Source: Prochilodus magdalenae (Eukaryota; Chordata; Actinopteri; Characiformes; Prochilodontidae). Taken from it: a stretch of 64,000 nt of DNA. Under the pieces are notes generated by a model. That model ran no database searches. It was not told the DNA's origin and was given only the letters and a program-made list of their open reading frames with translations. The stretch lies in NCBI GenBank assembly GCA_024036415.1, contig JAMWET010000579.1, forward strand, positions 253,501-317,500, read 5' to 3'. The position numbers and the translations under genes are program-made. Positions 36,083 to 47,649 of the stretch are shown here, piece by piece (within the stretch, counting starts at the first letter, position 1; each line of letters opens with the position of its first letter).

Positions 36083-36613
36083 CAGGGGTTGGACAATGAA
36101 ACTGAAACACCTGTCATTTTAGTGTGGGAGGTCTCATGGCTAAATTGGACCAGCCTGGTGGCCAATCTTCATTAACTGCCCATTGCACCAGTAAGAGCAG
36201 AGTGTGAAGGTTCAGTTAGCAGGTAAGAGCACAGTGCTGCTCAAAATACTGCAATGCACACAGCATTATGGGTGACATACCAGAGTTCAAAAGAGGACAA
36301 ACTGTTGGTGCACGTCTTGCTGGCGCATCTGTGACCAAGACAGCAAGTCTTTGTGATGTATCAAGAGCCACGGTATCCAGGGTAATGTCAGCATACCACC
36401 AAGAAGGATGAACCTCCCCCAGCATCACGTAGTGACCTGGCCACTATCCTGCAAGAAGAATGGCTTAAACTCCCTCTGACCACTGTGCAGGACGCAGTAT
36501 GTCATTCCCAAGACCAACTGACGCTGTACTTGCCGCAAAAGGAGGCCCTACACCATACTAATAAATGATTGTGGTCTAAAACCAGGTGTTTCCGTTTCAT
36601 TGTCCAACCCCTG
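36083..36613 (+). mobile_element. Internally deleted Tc1/mariner element, copy 2
   Basis: A 531-bp element, the reverse-oriented sister of 3334-3866, with the same CAGGGGTTGGACAATGAAAC ends and flanking TA at 36081-36082 and 36614-36615. The same internal deletion junction is present in both copies, so this deletion derivative spread as such. It keeps an ATG frame at 36268-36411. Confidence 0.9.
36268..36411 (+). CDS. Truncated Tc1 transposase: DNA-binding HTH only (47 aa)
   Basis: The ATG at 36268 opens M-G-D-I-P-E-F-K-R-G-Q-T-V-G-A-R-L-A-G-A, followed by the helix-turn-helix S-V-T-K-T-A-S-L-C-D-V-S-R-A-T-V-S-R-V-M, and stops at 36409-36411. It differs by few residues from the 54-residue version at 3517-3681; a substitution has brought the stop forward (GGACGA to GGATGA). 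There is no catalytic domain. Confidence 0.6.
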   Translation: MGDIPEFKRGQTVGARLAGASVTKTASLCDVSRATVSRVMSAYHQEG

Positions 36614-37329
36614 TACACTGAAAAATAATTACTGGAACTTTTTACTGAAACCATTTTTCCAAAACCCCTGCAAAAAAACAGGGGGTCCCTGAAACATAGG
36701 TTACACTTTACTCTGTAACCCTGTGACACATTTCCTAAAACCAAATGTGGTGCACTGATATTTCTGTTTAGTGTAAAAACCCCACAAATCTGCAAATTTC
36801 CTAAAATAAATTTCCAAAAAGGTTTCCATATTCTCGAAGTATGGATACTAAATAATAAACCCACTTTGAAACAGCTGCAGATATCTAGCTTGGGCTAAAA
36901 GATTAACAATTTTAATCTCAATGTAATATCTTAATATCCCAGTTTTATTTAAGATTAAGTGTTTTTTTTTTTTTTAATCGAAATTCAATGCAATTCTCAG
37001 ATCCCAAAAGCTGCCGTTTGGGGAAAAAAGCTATTTATCCTAAAATTCAAGCACGTAAATGTAGTTATAAACTAATAGTTTTAATATTAAAATCACAAAT
37101 TATAAAGACGGAATAGTCAATTTGCAAGTCAAGCAATTTTCATCAAAGCATGCGTTATCAACTATGCCGCTGCTACATATTTGAAATTTGGAAAACCGAA
37201 GCCAATAAGCCATGGCTTTGCCGGCACAGCTGGAGGAGTCAGGTGTAAATGTTTGAACAGCCATAATGAAACGCCAAGTTTAGCTGATTTTTTTAAGTGT
37301 GGAATTTAATTTAAAGTTAAGAGATCCAC

Positions 37330-37690
37330 TGTCACATCCTGTCTTGTCCCCATGTGTCTCGGTTGTATCTGGCTTTCTGTCTCTTTTCTCTCATCACTTC
37401 CATGTGCCTTTTCTTATCCTATGCCATGTGCTTCAGTTTGTTTTGGTTTACAGTTGCTCTGGTCTCCACCCTCTTGTCATGCCCCTCACCTGTCCCTAGT
37501 TTATAGCCGCGCCCCTTCCCAGGTGTTCCCGGTTAGCCCTCATGTATTTGTACTCCCCGTTGTTCCGTTTGTTCTTGCCTGGTGTTTGTCTCTATGTCAG
37601 TTAGTCTTATTTTCTTCTGTTTGTTCTTTTTGGTCCATTATTAAAGACTTGCATCCTGCCTCCTCGTCTCCCCACGTCACATCCGCAACA
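37330..37690 (+). mobile_element. Solo LTR, Gypsy-like
   Basis: Starts TGTCACATCCTGTC and ends CACATCCGCAACA (TG...CA), 361 bp, with a polyadenylation-type ATTAAA at about 37642 followed by GCATCCTGCCTCC. No internal region flanks it, and I see no clear exact target duplication. Confidence 0.7.
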
Positions 37691-39179
37691 GAGAACGTAC
37701 TTTTGTACATATCAGTATGAAATACATTATATACTGTGGGAATAAAACACGACACAGGTCCTTAATAAAATACTTTGCCTTATTTGTTATTAATATTATA
37801 ACTCAGTTTGCAAACTGGCGTTTGCAGAAGTATGTTTTCTGTAGAGAATATGTCATAGAAAATCAACTAAGCATGGTGTTCAGACCTTTCCACACAACTG
37901 TAGTACTTCACATAAAATGCCTATTTTTTCAATTTCAATTACATTGTGACTTGGATTATTAAATTCCAGAGAATTGTTTTTTTGTTTTGTTTTTTTTTTT
38001 AATTTTTTGCCCAAGTTTCTCTCATCACACCAAGCGTCCGACCATACTCTCACAACTGAAAACCCAACACACAAGCAAAATACTGTTAAACAGCTAAATC
38101 AGTTACTGTAGTTGCAGCTACTGTTACCGCTGTAATAAAAACTTTCACGTGTGAGAAATTGGATAAACCGGACCTGTTTAACAGCTTCACCGCTCCCCAG
38201 TTTCGGTTTCCATTTCCCAAAGCTTTAGCTGACCACACATCAAACTCTCTGTCTATGCATTATTCACCATTGCTGTAATCTCTTATCTGGTGTTTTCATC
38301 AACAGTAACAAATGTGCCTGCAGTGTTCTGGATTTATAAACCCTTGTTTACTATGTAGATGAACACAACATGTTCCTATGCTCCCTGTCACTGCACAACA
38401 TGATAGGAACAGAGAGTTAAGACAAAGTTAGGAAACTATTTAGGACAGTTAGGACTGTGTATCCTAGTTAGGATGGTTAAGACCAAAAACGTTCTTAACT
38501 TGGAATGAAAGTCAGTGTAGCCATTGGAACATTTCTATTTATCTGTTCATAAGGAAGTCTAAACACTGTGCAAAGGGGGCTTTGAACTTCTGGCAAACCT
38601 AAAGAATGACATAACTGGAGATGAAATGTTTTTGCATGACGGCAGTAATAGTCTTTTTAGCAAGGCACAGTGGCTATGAGAGGTTATGACATGGTCATGC
38701 ATAGATGAACTGAGTTATCCATACTTTGTATTGCTACAAACTTTATACGTGGCCTCAGGGGGTAAACAAATGCAATACAGGAAAGCACACGGGCCTGAAT
38801 AACAATGGTGGATCCAGTTACCACTGCCGTGATCCACAATGGTTCCAAATGCACGTACTTATGGAACGCTACACACGCGACCAGAACAAACGCTATGGCC
38901 GTTTATGAATGATTTGACTTCAGATGGTATTGATACTCCTTCACAGAGTTCAGGTAGTGAAGCAACACGGCAAACACGGCAGCAAAGCTCAAAGCTTTTC
39001 TAACACTAGCTTTTCTAGCAGCTGGTCCGAATCTGCTGTCCTAGCCACATACAGTAGTAGCAGTAGTAGTATCAAAGCTGCTCCAGACTGAAGTAGCTAA
39101 CAGTGGCCATTAAGCCAATCTGCCTAAAAGCACTGCCAGCAGACTGATCAAGTTATGGGCTGTGATGTTCATTTAACTG

Positions 39180-39600
39180 CCCATATCCTTTTGGATTTCT
39201 CACACAGCACTTAAAACTTAAAGGGGACTTATTTCCCAAAACTTTTTGGATGGAACCAGACGTCTCTAGAGCCTCTAAAAGCTCCATCACAGGATGTTAT
39301 TACGTAAAATGGCTATGAATATGCTGCCTGATGAGTCATTTATAATTGTGTTGATAACGGTAGGGCCTTTTTACCAGCCATTTATGGAGGAGATATACAC
39401 ATGCAGGGTATTCTAAGGCAAAATAGTGTTTAATAGTTATTAATCTAGACTAATTTACTATTATCAGCACTCAGAAGGCCCATGTAGGTTCACTGATTGT
39501 TTTATATAACCAATAACATAGCACTGTAGATGCCCAGATGGCTGATGGAATCCCATCAGCACCACTGTAAAATAACCTGGGTCAGTAAGTTTCTTTACCA
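39180..39600. repeat. Diverged interspersed repeat 'R'
   Basis: GGAACCAGACGTCTCTAGAG, TCCATCACAGGATGTTATTAC and GTAGGTTCACTG occur in the same order at 47650-47960 (GGAACCAGACATCCGAGACG, TCCCTCACAGAAGGTTATTAC, GTAGGTTCACTG). Inverted pieces are at 41150-41290 and 52840-52900. Non-coding. Confidence 0.55.
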
Positions 39601-40093
39601 TTAACAAACTACAGTAAAGTTAAATATAAAGGTTTAGCTAATGGCATGGAAGGAGTGAGGAGGAACGGTTGTCTCAATGTATTCCATAAAGCTGGCCAAG
39701 ACTCCATTATCAGTGGCATCAGCTTTCAAGTGTTTACAAAAGCTTAAACAAAAAAACAAACAAACAATCTAAACTGATACTGCCCAACCACATAAAAGTC
39801 AAACACATTTCTCAAACCATTTCCCAACATCCCCTTGATCTCAAAGAATTCCATGGTTATCTGTGGTTACCTGCAGTACCAATTTCAATTATTCATTCCT
39901 CTATTTAGTGGCTTGCTGATGTTTACAGACAACAAAGGTGCCAGCAAACAACAAAAGTTGACAAGCTCAAGCATAGAAGGAAGATAAGACTCCCAGACTG
40001 AACGAAGAAAAATGGGCAATGGCCAATTAAAATAAGTACAAGAGATGCAGGCCAATAGAAGATCTACAAGATGCTTTATTTAGACTACCTGGG

Positions 40094-40312
40094 CATTTAC
40101 ATTTATGGCATTTAGCTGACGCTCTTATTCAGAGCGACTTACAAGGTTAACCATATTACAGGTGGGCCAATGTAGTGTTAGGAGTCTTGCCCATGGACTC
40201 TTATTGGTGTAGCACAGCATAGTCACTCAGCCTGGGAGTCTCCCACGTGTGGTGGTGGCTACTTGGCTGGTAGTGGTGTTATCCGCTGAGCTACACCAAC
40301 CACACTACTACG
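40094..40312. mobile_element. hAT-like MITE, second copy (3' end truncated)
   Basis: Begins ATTTACATTTATGGCATTTA, then TAGCTGACGCTCTTATTCAG, GTGTTAGGAGTCTTGCCC and GCTGAGCTACACCAACCACA, matching 12748-12988. The right terminal repeat is not preserved. Confidence 0.8.
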
Positions 40313-41149
40313 AATGCGCCCACTGCAGCTCAGTGTACACAACAATCACACTAAATCATATTTCACTATTTTGTTTTGGCCTTTTCAGCTGCCATATTTC
40401 CAATGCTTGCATAACACAAAGGAGTGTTCAAATTACCATTTACTTAAATGCTTTGCTATGCTTTGTCGGAGGGGGGTAAATGCCCCCTTACACCACCAAA
40501 CCTGCAGCAATCTTTAATCAGTGTTTAAAGCTTAGTTTAAATGCCAACAACTTCTAAGCCTGAACTTCAGGAAAAATATACCTCCAGACTTCTCTGTATA
40601 ACTGAAACCGAGTCTGAGAAGGGAAGATGTAATAAAGGCAAACGATGGCCACTTAATGGTTAATGGGCGGTTTGGCAAAGAGTGGTCTTTTTGCCCAGTG
40701 CTGTAGTTCCTGGAGCTCAGCACATAGGTAAGCGCTTGGATCTGTTTCGGAAGCCTGTTACATCATCAGGCTCTATTTTGGCTTTTGCAATGACAGTCTA
40801 CAAAATACACTTCTCCATTTTCAGCGAGGAGCAGATGAACTTTACTACTGCTACTACACGAGCTTACGGATTCATCTAACTGCTCATTTACAAGTCTTCC
40901 ATTGCTGGGCTCTTACTTCAGAAGCCCCCTTCCTGTACTGCACACCACAGCGTTCTCCCTGCCGGGAAACCTCCCTCCATCCTCATGAAGCTGATTGGTT
41001 AAGTCTGGAGGGTTGTGCAGAGGAAACATGCTGAGCGGGACCACTGAACACAACACTAACGTTCATTAGCTCATCACTCGAAAGAGTCAGCCAGTTAACC
41101 AGCCCTGCCTTGCCTTGCCCTGCCCCGCCCCTGTGGACATGAAGGTAAT

Positions 41150-41290
41150 GCTCTCAGAAATAGTGTCTTCAGACATCAGAGAGTTCATCAGTAATAACAA
41201 CATCATGTAATAACCCCTCTGTGAAGGTGCTTTAAAGGTTTGGGACTTCTGGTTCCCATCACCACCCCTGTGAACAATTCTGACTCTGTA
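41150..41290. repeat. Inverted piece of repeat 'R'
   Basis: CATGTAATAACCCCTCTGTG and TTCTGGTTCCCATCACCACC are the reverse complement of the 47650-47760 segment. Confidence 0.5.
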
Positions 41291-41563
41291 GAGAAGAGCA
41301 TTTGACCTCAGCCTACTCTGTATGTCTCTTCCCATCCCTCCACAGCAGAGGCCAGTGTGTATCCTATGCTGGTTTATTCTCCTATAGCGCTGATCTGCTG
41401 TTGGTGAGCTGGGCATCATATTTTATACTTACTTATTTATATGTTTATCGTCGTTCCTATTATCCTTATTTTAATGGAAGGTATTTTGTGTTATTTTATT
41501 GTATTTTAAATGTATAATAATGTTCATTTTAATTGTTATTTTATATTTTCCCAAACTTTGCTA

Positions 41564-41566
<3 letters not shown>

Positions 41567-41594
<28 letters not shown>

Positions 41595-41596
41595 AA
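41567..41596 (+). repeat. Poly-T tract with AT-rich flanks
   Basis: Homopolymer T run near 41569-41594. (ATT)n and poly-A tracts occur at 42048-42113. Confidence 0.9.
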
Positions 41597-41814
41597 TTCA
41601 TCTGTTTTATTTTAGCCTATTTCTTCTTTTATGGCCCAATCTTATTAATGACTTTACTATACTGATTTTATTATTATTTTATATTACCCCTTATTAATTA
41701 CACCGTAAATTCCTCTCATTAGTTTTACCATTTATCTTTTTTAATTGTGTTCCACATAATCTCTCATTTAATTTAGATTTCCAGATTAAAATTCACTTTC
41801 ATTTCTTTTTCAGC

Positions 41815-42030
41815 CCCTGCTGACCACCACAGTAACATCCATTGCTGCTGTCCAGTACACCAGTATCCAAACCACATGTGCTGGTTTTGAGGGTGGCCAG
41901 CATATCAAAGGCTGCTGACCAGACTAGCTTCTAAACTACAACACATGCTGGTTTTGATGGTAACCAGGATTTTACTGGTGCACAGCATGTTAACTTTCAT
42001 TACTTCTGACCAGCATGCTGAACAATATTC
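41815..42030. repeat. 'CCAGCATGCTGG' type short repeat
   Basis: Repeated words TGCTGGTTTTGAGGGTGGCC, ACATGCTGGTTTTGATGG and CTGACCAGCATGCTGAAC, partly palindromic, resemble a widespread fish repeat built on CCAGCATGCTGG. Non-coding. Confidence 0.5.
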
Positions 42031-42893
42031 AGAATCCTTTTCTTCTTCTTCTTATTATTATTATTATTATTATTATTATTAGTTTTTGTAAAAAAAAAAA
42101 AAAAAAAAAAAAAGTTAGTTAGTTAAATCATAAATATATATTTTTAAAAATATATTTGCACAAGGACTTGCTTCTCTGAGCCAAACCAACCATTTGTGGA
42201 AAAAAATGTAAAATTTTAAAAAGCTCTACAGAACCTACACAGTTGAAACACCGAATCCTGACCTCAGAGCTGAAAACCGAACGGAGCATAAAGACATGCA
42301 TACCAGCGTCATCCCTACACCTGCTAACATGCTGGCAGCACATTGTTTCAGTCGTGCAGCGCGTTTAAGGGCTGAGTTCTCTCACCAGCTGATGCTAAGG
42401 GAACTAACCTGCATCATTTGTGCTGGAAGGCTGACGCCCACAGATTTAATCAGCCCGGCAGAAGCGCACACCTTAAACTCCCCCAGCGCCGTCCGGTCCT
42501 CCTTCACAGGTGTTCCTCCCTATGCATTATTTTAGGTCAACTTAAAGCAGCTGATACAACTCTCTCTCTCCTCCCTCTCTCCTCCCTCTCTCCTCCCTCT
42601 CTCGTTCACCTGCATGCACGAAAGGGCATCAATCAAAGTCTGTTAGACTCTCTACTATCCAAAGCACATCCATTGTTCTGCGCCCACCACAAACATTAAG
42701 CAGCAATGGCAGTAAAGATGATGGAACTCGTTCAAGTCATTATCTCAGCCCCCCAACTAAACCCTGTGCGCCCGCATCGCTGAATTCTCTCCCAGCCAAA
42801 ATTATCCAAATAATTAATAAATAAAAACTAAACCTTCACACACACAGCAACAACCCCCAGAACTGACTGGAGCAGAAAGGGAAACGTGTTTAC

Positions 42894-43050
42894 CTGAAAC
42901 GGCCTCCCTCAGTCCTGCATACGAGTTACACAGGACAATTAATAACAGTGATCTTTCTTTCCTCTGTGAGAGGCAGGATGCAGTGTGCTTCCCTGCTGAG
43001 CTCCACCAGCCACTGGCAGAAGGCACAGAGAGAGAGAGAGAGAGAGACTG
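42894..43050 (-). other. nrxn1: Probable non-coding exon 1 (5' UTR) of nrxn1 alpha
   Basis: On the minus strand a consensus donor, GTTTCAG followed by GTAAAC, ends a stretch at 42894. It is in the right orientation and position to splice to the acceptor 20 nt before the nrxn1 start codon, 7.5 kb away. Mammalian alpha-neurexin genes also have a non-coding exon 1 and an ATG in exon 2. The 5' boundary at 43050 is only my estimate; the start site cannot be seen. The segment contains a (CT)n tract on the transcript strand (43033-43047). The link to nrxn1 is inference from splice-site pairing and strand. Confidence 0.55.
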
Positions 43051-43335
43051 GGAGTCACGTGACTTCGCTTCGCCAGCTAGAGATGCGCTTCCCACCCGTA
43101 TTAAGGAAAGCCCCGCCCATGCCGCGTCCCGATTGGCCCTCGAGTGGGACGGTGACGCAGGGCTTTTTAGGCTACGGTTGGTTAGTAGTTCGAATTCGCG
43201 TGCTGATTGGGCGCAGCGTGTGAATGTTAACTCAAGAGCCAATCCGAGCTGCGGGAGGGCGGGGCTTGCCTGAAAACAGGTGGGACTATGAGGGGAGGCG
43301 CTGGATGCTGCGGTTCACGTTTGATTTTTCAAGAA
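43050..43335 (-). promoter_or_regulatory. GC-rich candidate promoter of nrxn1 alpha
   Basis: This stretch is clearly richer in G+C and CpG than the AT-rich DNA on both sides. It holds three CCAAT-type boxes (GATTGGC near 43131, GATTGGG near 43204, GCCAATCC near 43239) and a GC box (GGGCGGGGC near 43258). It lies immediately upstream, on the minus strand, of the proposed exon 1. A TATA box is not obvious, which fits a CpG-type neuronal promoter. Function is inferred. Confidence 0.5.
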
Positions 43336-44513
43336 TTTCGCTAATGAAATAAGGAAAAGCGCAAGGACTGAGAACTGAGATCCATTCCATATGGAAAAGT
43401 GAACTTTACTCCGAATTCCGCGCTTTTAATGTATATATAACCACACAAAACCGGATAACAAGTATGAAGGAGCTTTACAAGCTTTCTGGAGTTTATTTAT
43501 TTATTTATTTATTTGTTATTTTTTTAATTTCTATTTATTTTTATTTTGTTTGCAGGGAGACCGAATACTATCTTTATGTTTCTCTTGTGTGATCTCTTCA
43601 GGTAGTGCAATCCAAGGATGAAATATACTGTGAATATGTTGGTTCAAATTTTATTAAAAGCTCTAAACACTTAAAAATCAACTCACTGCATTTCCCCTGG
43701 TGCTGTGGTCGCAGTGAGCCACAATGCTCAGCCCATCTGAAGTAGAAAACCGTATTTAACTTGATGAAGAACAGGTGTGGAAAGGACAGAAAGCATGGGG
43801 GCAGTTAATTAAATTAACGAGGGGCTGCTGAGCTCAAAACTAGGGAAATACGGTGGCAAGCACAAGAGCCATTTGATTTGAAGACATAACATACTGCAGA
43901 AGACAGATCGGTGACATTGTGAGCAAAAAACAGCTACATGTAGTATTACATTGTATACTGTTACAATATACTGTATACTGTGGTGCAGCCTTTCATCCTT
44001 CAGCATCAGCGGTTTGACAGAATATGCAAATTGATATCATTTTCTGTGTTTTTGGCCATCCATGTTTTTACTACAGTACCCAGCATGCATTGTGAAACAT
44101 GGTCTACAACACTGGTCATCGCAAAGCTTGGCAATGAGGAAATACATAGTGTGAAGTCATGTGAAGAGTCATGTGTCTCCACAGTGTTTAGCTGCAAGGA
44201 TAGCGTTCAAAGCACCGTGAGAAGACTTGTCAGTGGAGCCCAGCAGGTAGGAGACCTGGTGAGGCTCGACTGTAAGACTTGGCGTGTCGAGGCTAAAGAC
44301 CAGAGGTAGCACAAGATGGCCTGATAATGGGGCCAGCATGATTAGACTGGCACAGTGAGGGTCAGGGCTTGGAAGACACTCTTTCAGCACTCGCACTGGA
44401 GATTGCAGAGAAAATGCAGAGCAGTTGGTGCCAAGTTCAATAATAGAGCTTTTGTCTAAAACACCATTTCCATCTTCCATCTTCCAGTCCCTTACTTTAC
44501 GCTGATGCCACAT

Positions 44514-44531
44514 TGGTGTCAGAAGTGGCAT
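44514..44531 (+). other. LTR-retroelement primer-binding site relic (tRNA-Leu type)
   Basis: TGGTGTCAGAAGTGGCAT differs in one base from the site at 11641-11658. It follows TGATGCCACAT. The preceding 44300-44510 is probably a decayed LTR, and about 200 bp after it (44532-44713) may be leader. Confidence 0.55.
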
Positions 44532-44719
44532 TGCCCTATAGCAGACTGAATAGCAGTGGCAAACCCAGCAGCAAATCTGCAGAGAGAACCCAGCCTGGCA
44601 GAGGACTGCAAGAGAGGGTGGCAGGGTTCATCAAAGCAGCCTGGGCGGAAGATGACTTGAGGCAGGAAACTAGAGTCATGTGGCTTGTTAACAGGGCCAG
44701 CATAAGAAGGTAAACATCC

Positions 44720-45640
44720 TTACTCTAAATTAGCTTGGCTGCTAAGAGGTCACTCCTCTGAATCCAACGCTAGGTCCTTCCAAAAGGCCTACACCCTCAA
44801 GCTGCAACACTACTTAGTAAGTGTCATCTAAATAGGGTCCTTTAACTAACAATCAATCGTTCCCTGATGTCTGTTCTACATAGCACATGACGGTGGGCTT
44901 GAAATGCAAATTTTTCCCCCAATGTATGTACACCTTATCTCACCAGGAAGTAAAACAGTCTATAATTGAAGACTCAGTCCCAATCCACAGAGCCCTTCAG
45001 TGCAGGTTTAAAGCATTCCCGGCCCCAGCACATTGGATTCAGCTCACTGGCTAGTAATTATTAAATCCTTCATGACTTGTGGTTGGGAATTAGGAGCGTC
45101 TATGAAGGCTAAACAGTAAGATATAAGTCAGGTTAAATTCAGGCTACTGGGCAAGGTGAAGGTGGGATACAGGGGCATTTGATGTCAAAACCCAGGATAC
45201 TGGGCAACATATGCAAATGAGATGCAAAACGTCCATGTGGCCAGGTTTTTGAATGGATGCTGGCAGACTGGGGAGGATGCGTTCCCTTGGAAATTTGTTC
45301 ATTAGGTATTCTGAGGCAGTGGAAGAACTTTGCAAGGTCACTTAATAACCAGCCACGTTGAAATAGTCATGTTCTTAGGAAGTCTATGAATGAATATGAG
45401 CTCAAATTGATGTTTTCACTCAAGCCTAGAAAAGAAAGAAGTAAATATGCAATCATAATTATACAATTATGCCAACAGGTGGCCAGTACGGAGGACTGTA
45501 AGGAGGAAGCCAATGTTATCGCTTACTACCAAATCATAATAAAGGGCTCATATAACGAAGGAAATCAGATTAACGTAATATGTAAAACAGAACACTGCCA
45601 TCTTTCAAATATGGAAACAAAGCAGAACTCATTCACTGAT
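44720..45640. other. Intergenic DNA, no gene seen
   Basis: Between the retroelement relic and the interspersed repeat at 45645. Only short open frames without splice or domain support. The nearby intervals 43340-44300 and 45980-46630 are likewise empty apart from a (TTTA)n tract at 43495-43520. Confidence 0.5.
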
Positions 45641-45644
45641 ACAG

Positions 45645-45970
45645 TTATTCATTCATTCATCTTCTAAGCTGCTTAACCTTCTAGGTCACGGGAGAGCTGG
45701 AGCCTATCCCAGTGGTCATTGGGTGGAAGGTAGGAAACCCAGTACAGGCCACCAGTCCATCAACGGGCCGACACACAATTACACAGTCACACCAAAGGGG
45801 GCAGTTTAGCATCGCTGGTGAGCCTGATGCATGTCTTTGAGGAGGTGATAAGAGGAAACCCACACAGAGATGGGGAGAACCGGCAAACTCCACACAAAAA
45901 GAACCCCGGTTGCCTGGCCGGGGAATCAAACCCAGTCCCATGTTGCTGTGAGGCGACAGTAGTAAACAAA
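45645..45970. repeat. Teleost interspersed repeat ('GGAGCCTATCCCAG' family)
   Basis: Contains ATTCATTCATCTTCTAAGC, GAGCTGGAGCCTATCCCAG, CACCAGTCCATC, GGGGCAGTTTAGC-like, CATGTCTTTGAGGAGG, GGAAACCCACACAGAGATGG, CAAACTCCACACAAAAAG, GGGAATCAAACCCAG and GCTGTGAGGCGACAGTA. This ordered set is typical of a very abundant fish SINE/LINE-tail repeat. It is non-coding. Confidence 0.85.
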
Positions 45971-46639
45971 GCAGCAAGAGAAGCTTAATCTATTGGTTTT
46001 GTGATGTCACAAAACCAATGCATGCTTGTTTGCTGCTATATGGGGAGGTTCAACCTGGACTGCAGATCGAATGGGATGCCGTAAAAGCAAAGCTAAGAAG
46101 AATATAGTCATGTGAGAACGAATTATGGTTCATAAAATCAGTCATAAATAAACATCATGGTACAAACACGGTAACGCAAGACAAATGGAGGATATGGGCA
46201 CTTTAACTGCATCACTAAGGGTTTTAGATTCTTTAGAGAACTAAATATATATAATGCATAATGATTCAAACATCTGTTTACACCTGAATATGTAAGATAT
46301 GTAAATTTCCAGCATGAAGCAAAGTGAGAAGTGATTTTAACTCTGGAAGACATAACAATATTTAGGCATGGTTATGCTATTCATTATCAGATGCAGTTTA
46401 TTATTTGCAGTGTATATGTCTCCCCTGTCTTGGCTTAATGCTTTGTTGTTATTGTGCTTATTAGGCATGACCAAGATGACAACTCAGGTTCTTCATTTGC
46501 ATGGACCAATAACCATAACCATATAATCATAAGCGTTAACAGCAGCCAGTGATCTCAATTGGATAAATGAAAGCTGTAGTTTCAGTTCTATGGCTCCTTC
46601 GTCTTCTTAAGAAAGGATAGCGCAGGTTTCAAAAGCAGC

Positions 46640-47275
46640 CGCTGGACTGCAGTCCATCTGTTGCCCTGCATACTTTGTTTATCAGTGTTTAGGACCCCTA
46701 CAGGACCACCACAGAGCAGGTATTATGAGGGCGGTGGATCGTTCTCAGCACTGCAGTGACACTGGCATGGTGGGAGTGGATTTGACACAGCAGTTCTGCT
46801 GGACACCTTAGTGTCACTCCTGGACTGACAACAACAGCGTCCTGTGGGCACCGTCCTGTGACCACTGATGACGGACTAGAGGACGATCAACACTGCACTG
46901 TGCAGCAGCAGATGAGCTATCATTTCTGACTGTACATCTACAAGGTGGACCCGCAAGGTAGAAGTGTCTAATAGAGTGGACAGTGAGTGGACATAGTGTT
47001 CAAACACTCCAGCAGCAGCACTGCTGTGCCTGATTCACTCACACCAGGCCAACACACAGCGTCACTGCAGTGCTGAGAACGATTCACCACCCAAGTAATA
47101 CTAACTCTGTGGTGGTCCTGATCATTGAAGGACAGATTAACATGGGGATAAAGTGAAACAGATGGACAGTCTGGACCTCCATAGTAAGCAGAGCTGACTA
47201 AATGGACAGTGTAAGTGGAAACAAAGGAGTGTACTAAGTGTACCTAATAAAGTGACTGGGCAGTGTGTATACGTT
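46640..47275. repeat. Fold-back repeat family 'F', full-length copy
   Basis: An imperfect long palindrome. The left half has GACTGCAGTCCATCTGTTGC, TTTAGGACCCCTACAGGACC, GAGCAGGTATTATGAGGGCG and CAGCACTGCAGTGACACTGG. The right half has the reverse complement order CGTCACTGCAGTGCTGAGAA, CACCACCCAAGTAATAC and TCTGTGGTGGTCCTGAT. It ends TACCTAATAAAGTGACTGG. Non-coding. Confidence 0.85.
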
Positions 47276-47649
47276 TTAAGATTATGTTGAAATGGAAATA
47301 CAGCCAGGACTAGCATTTGCTCTAGACGTCTTTCCTGTTTTGAAGCATCCCTGCCTTTACTTCTCATTCAGACACATGAGATGTTGTACAAAAGCTCCAT
47401 TATACCAACTGCTGGTCAAATATGATATCTCTAAAGGCATTCTCCACCTTCTTTAGACTGCAACTTTCAGACTGGAATGTGACCCCCTCCCAACATTTTG
47501 TTCGTTTTGCAGCAAAAGTGAACAGCAAGCTCTATACAAAGCACTATAGAAGAATTTCTTGCTTGGAAATATGGTTCCAGGAGAAAATATAGCACTACAG
47601 CACTAACATGCTATTTCCTGCATTACTTGATTTGATGTGCACCGTTCTA

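Larger units (their letters stand above)
35372..42893 (-). other. nrxn1 intron 1 (proposed): mostly repeats
   Basis: Between the proposed exon 1 donor and the acceptor before the ATG. It contains the Tc1 deletion derivative (36083-36613), a solo LTR (37330-37690), a hAT-like MITE copy (40094-40312), several diverged interspersed repeats, and poly-T/poly-A and (ATT)n tracts near 41570-42113. From 37700 to 39170 and from 40320 to 41100 I see no gene and no clear element. Confidence 0.5.

Noticed and set aside
37352..37720. 122-codon plus-strand frame
   Set aside because: Lies within the solo LTR and has LTR composition; no protein similarity recognised.
42814..43242. 142-codon minus-strand frame over the proposed nrxn1 promoter and exon 1
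   Set aside because: It runs through the donor at 42894, has no domain, and is explained by GC-rich and (CT)n sequence.
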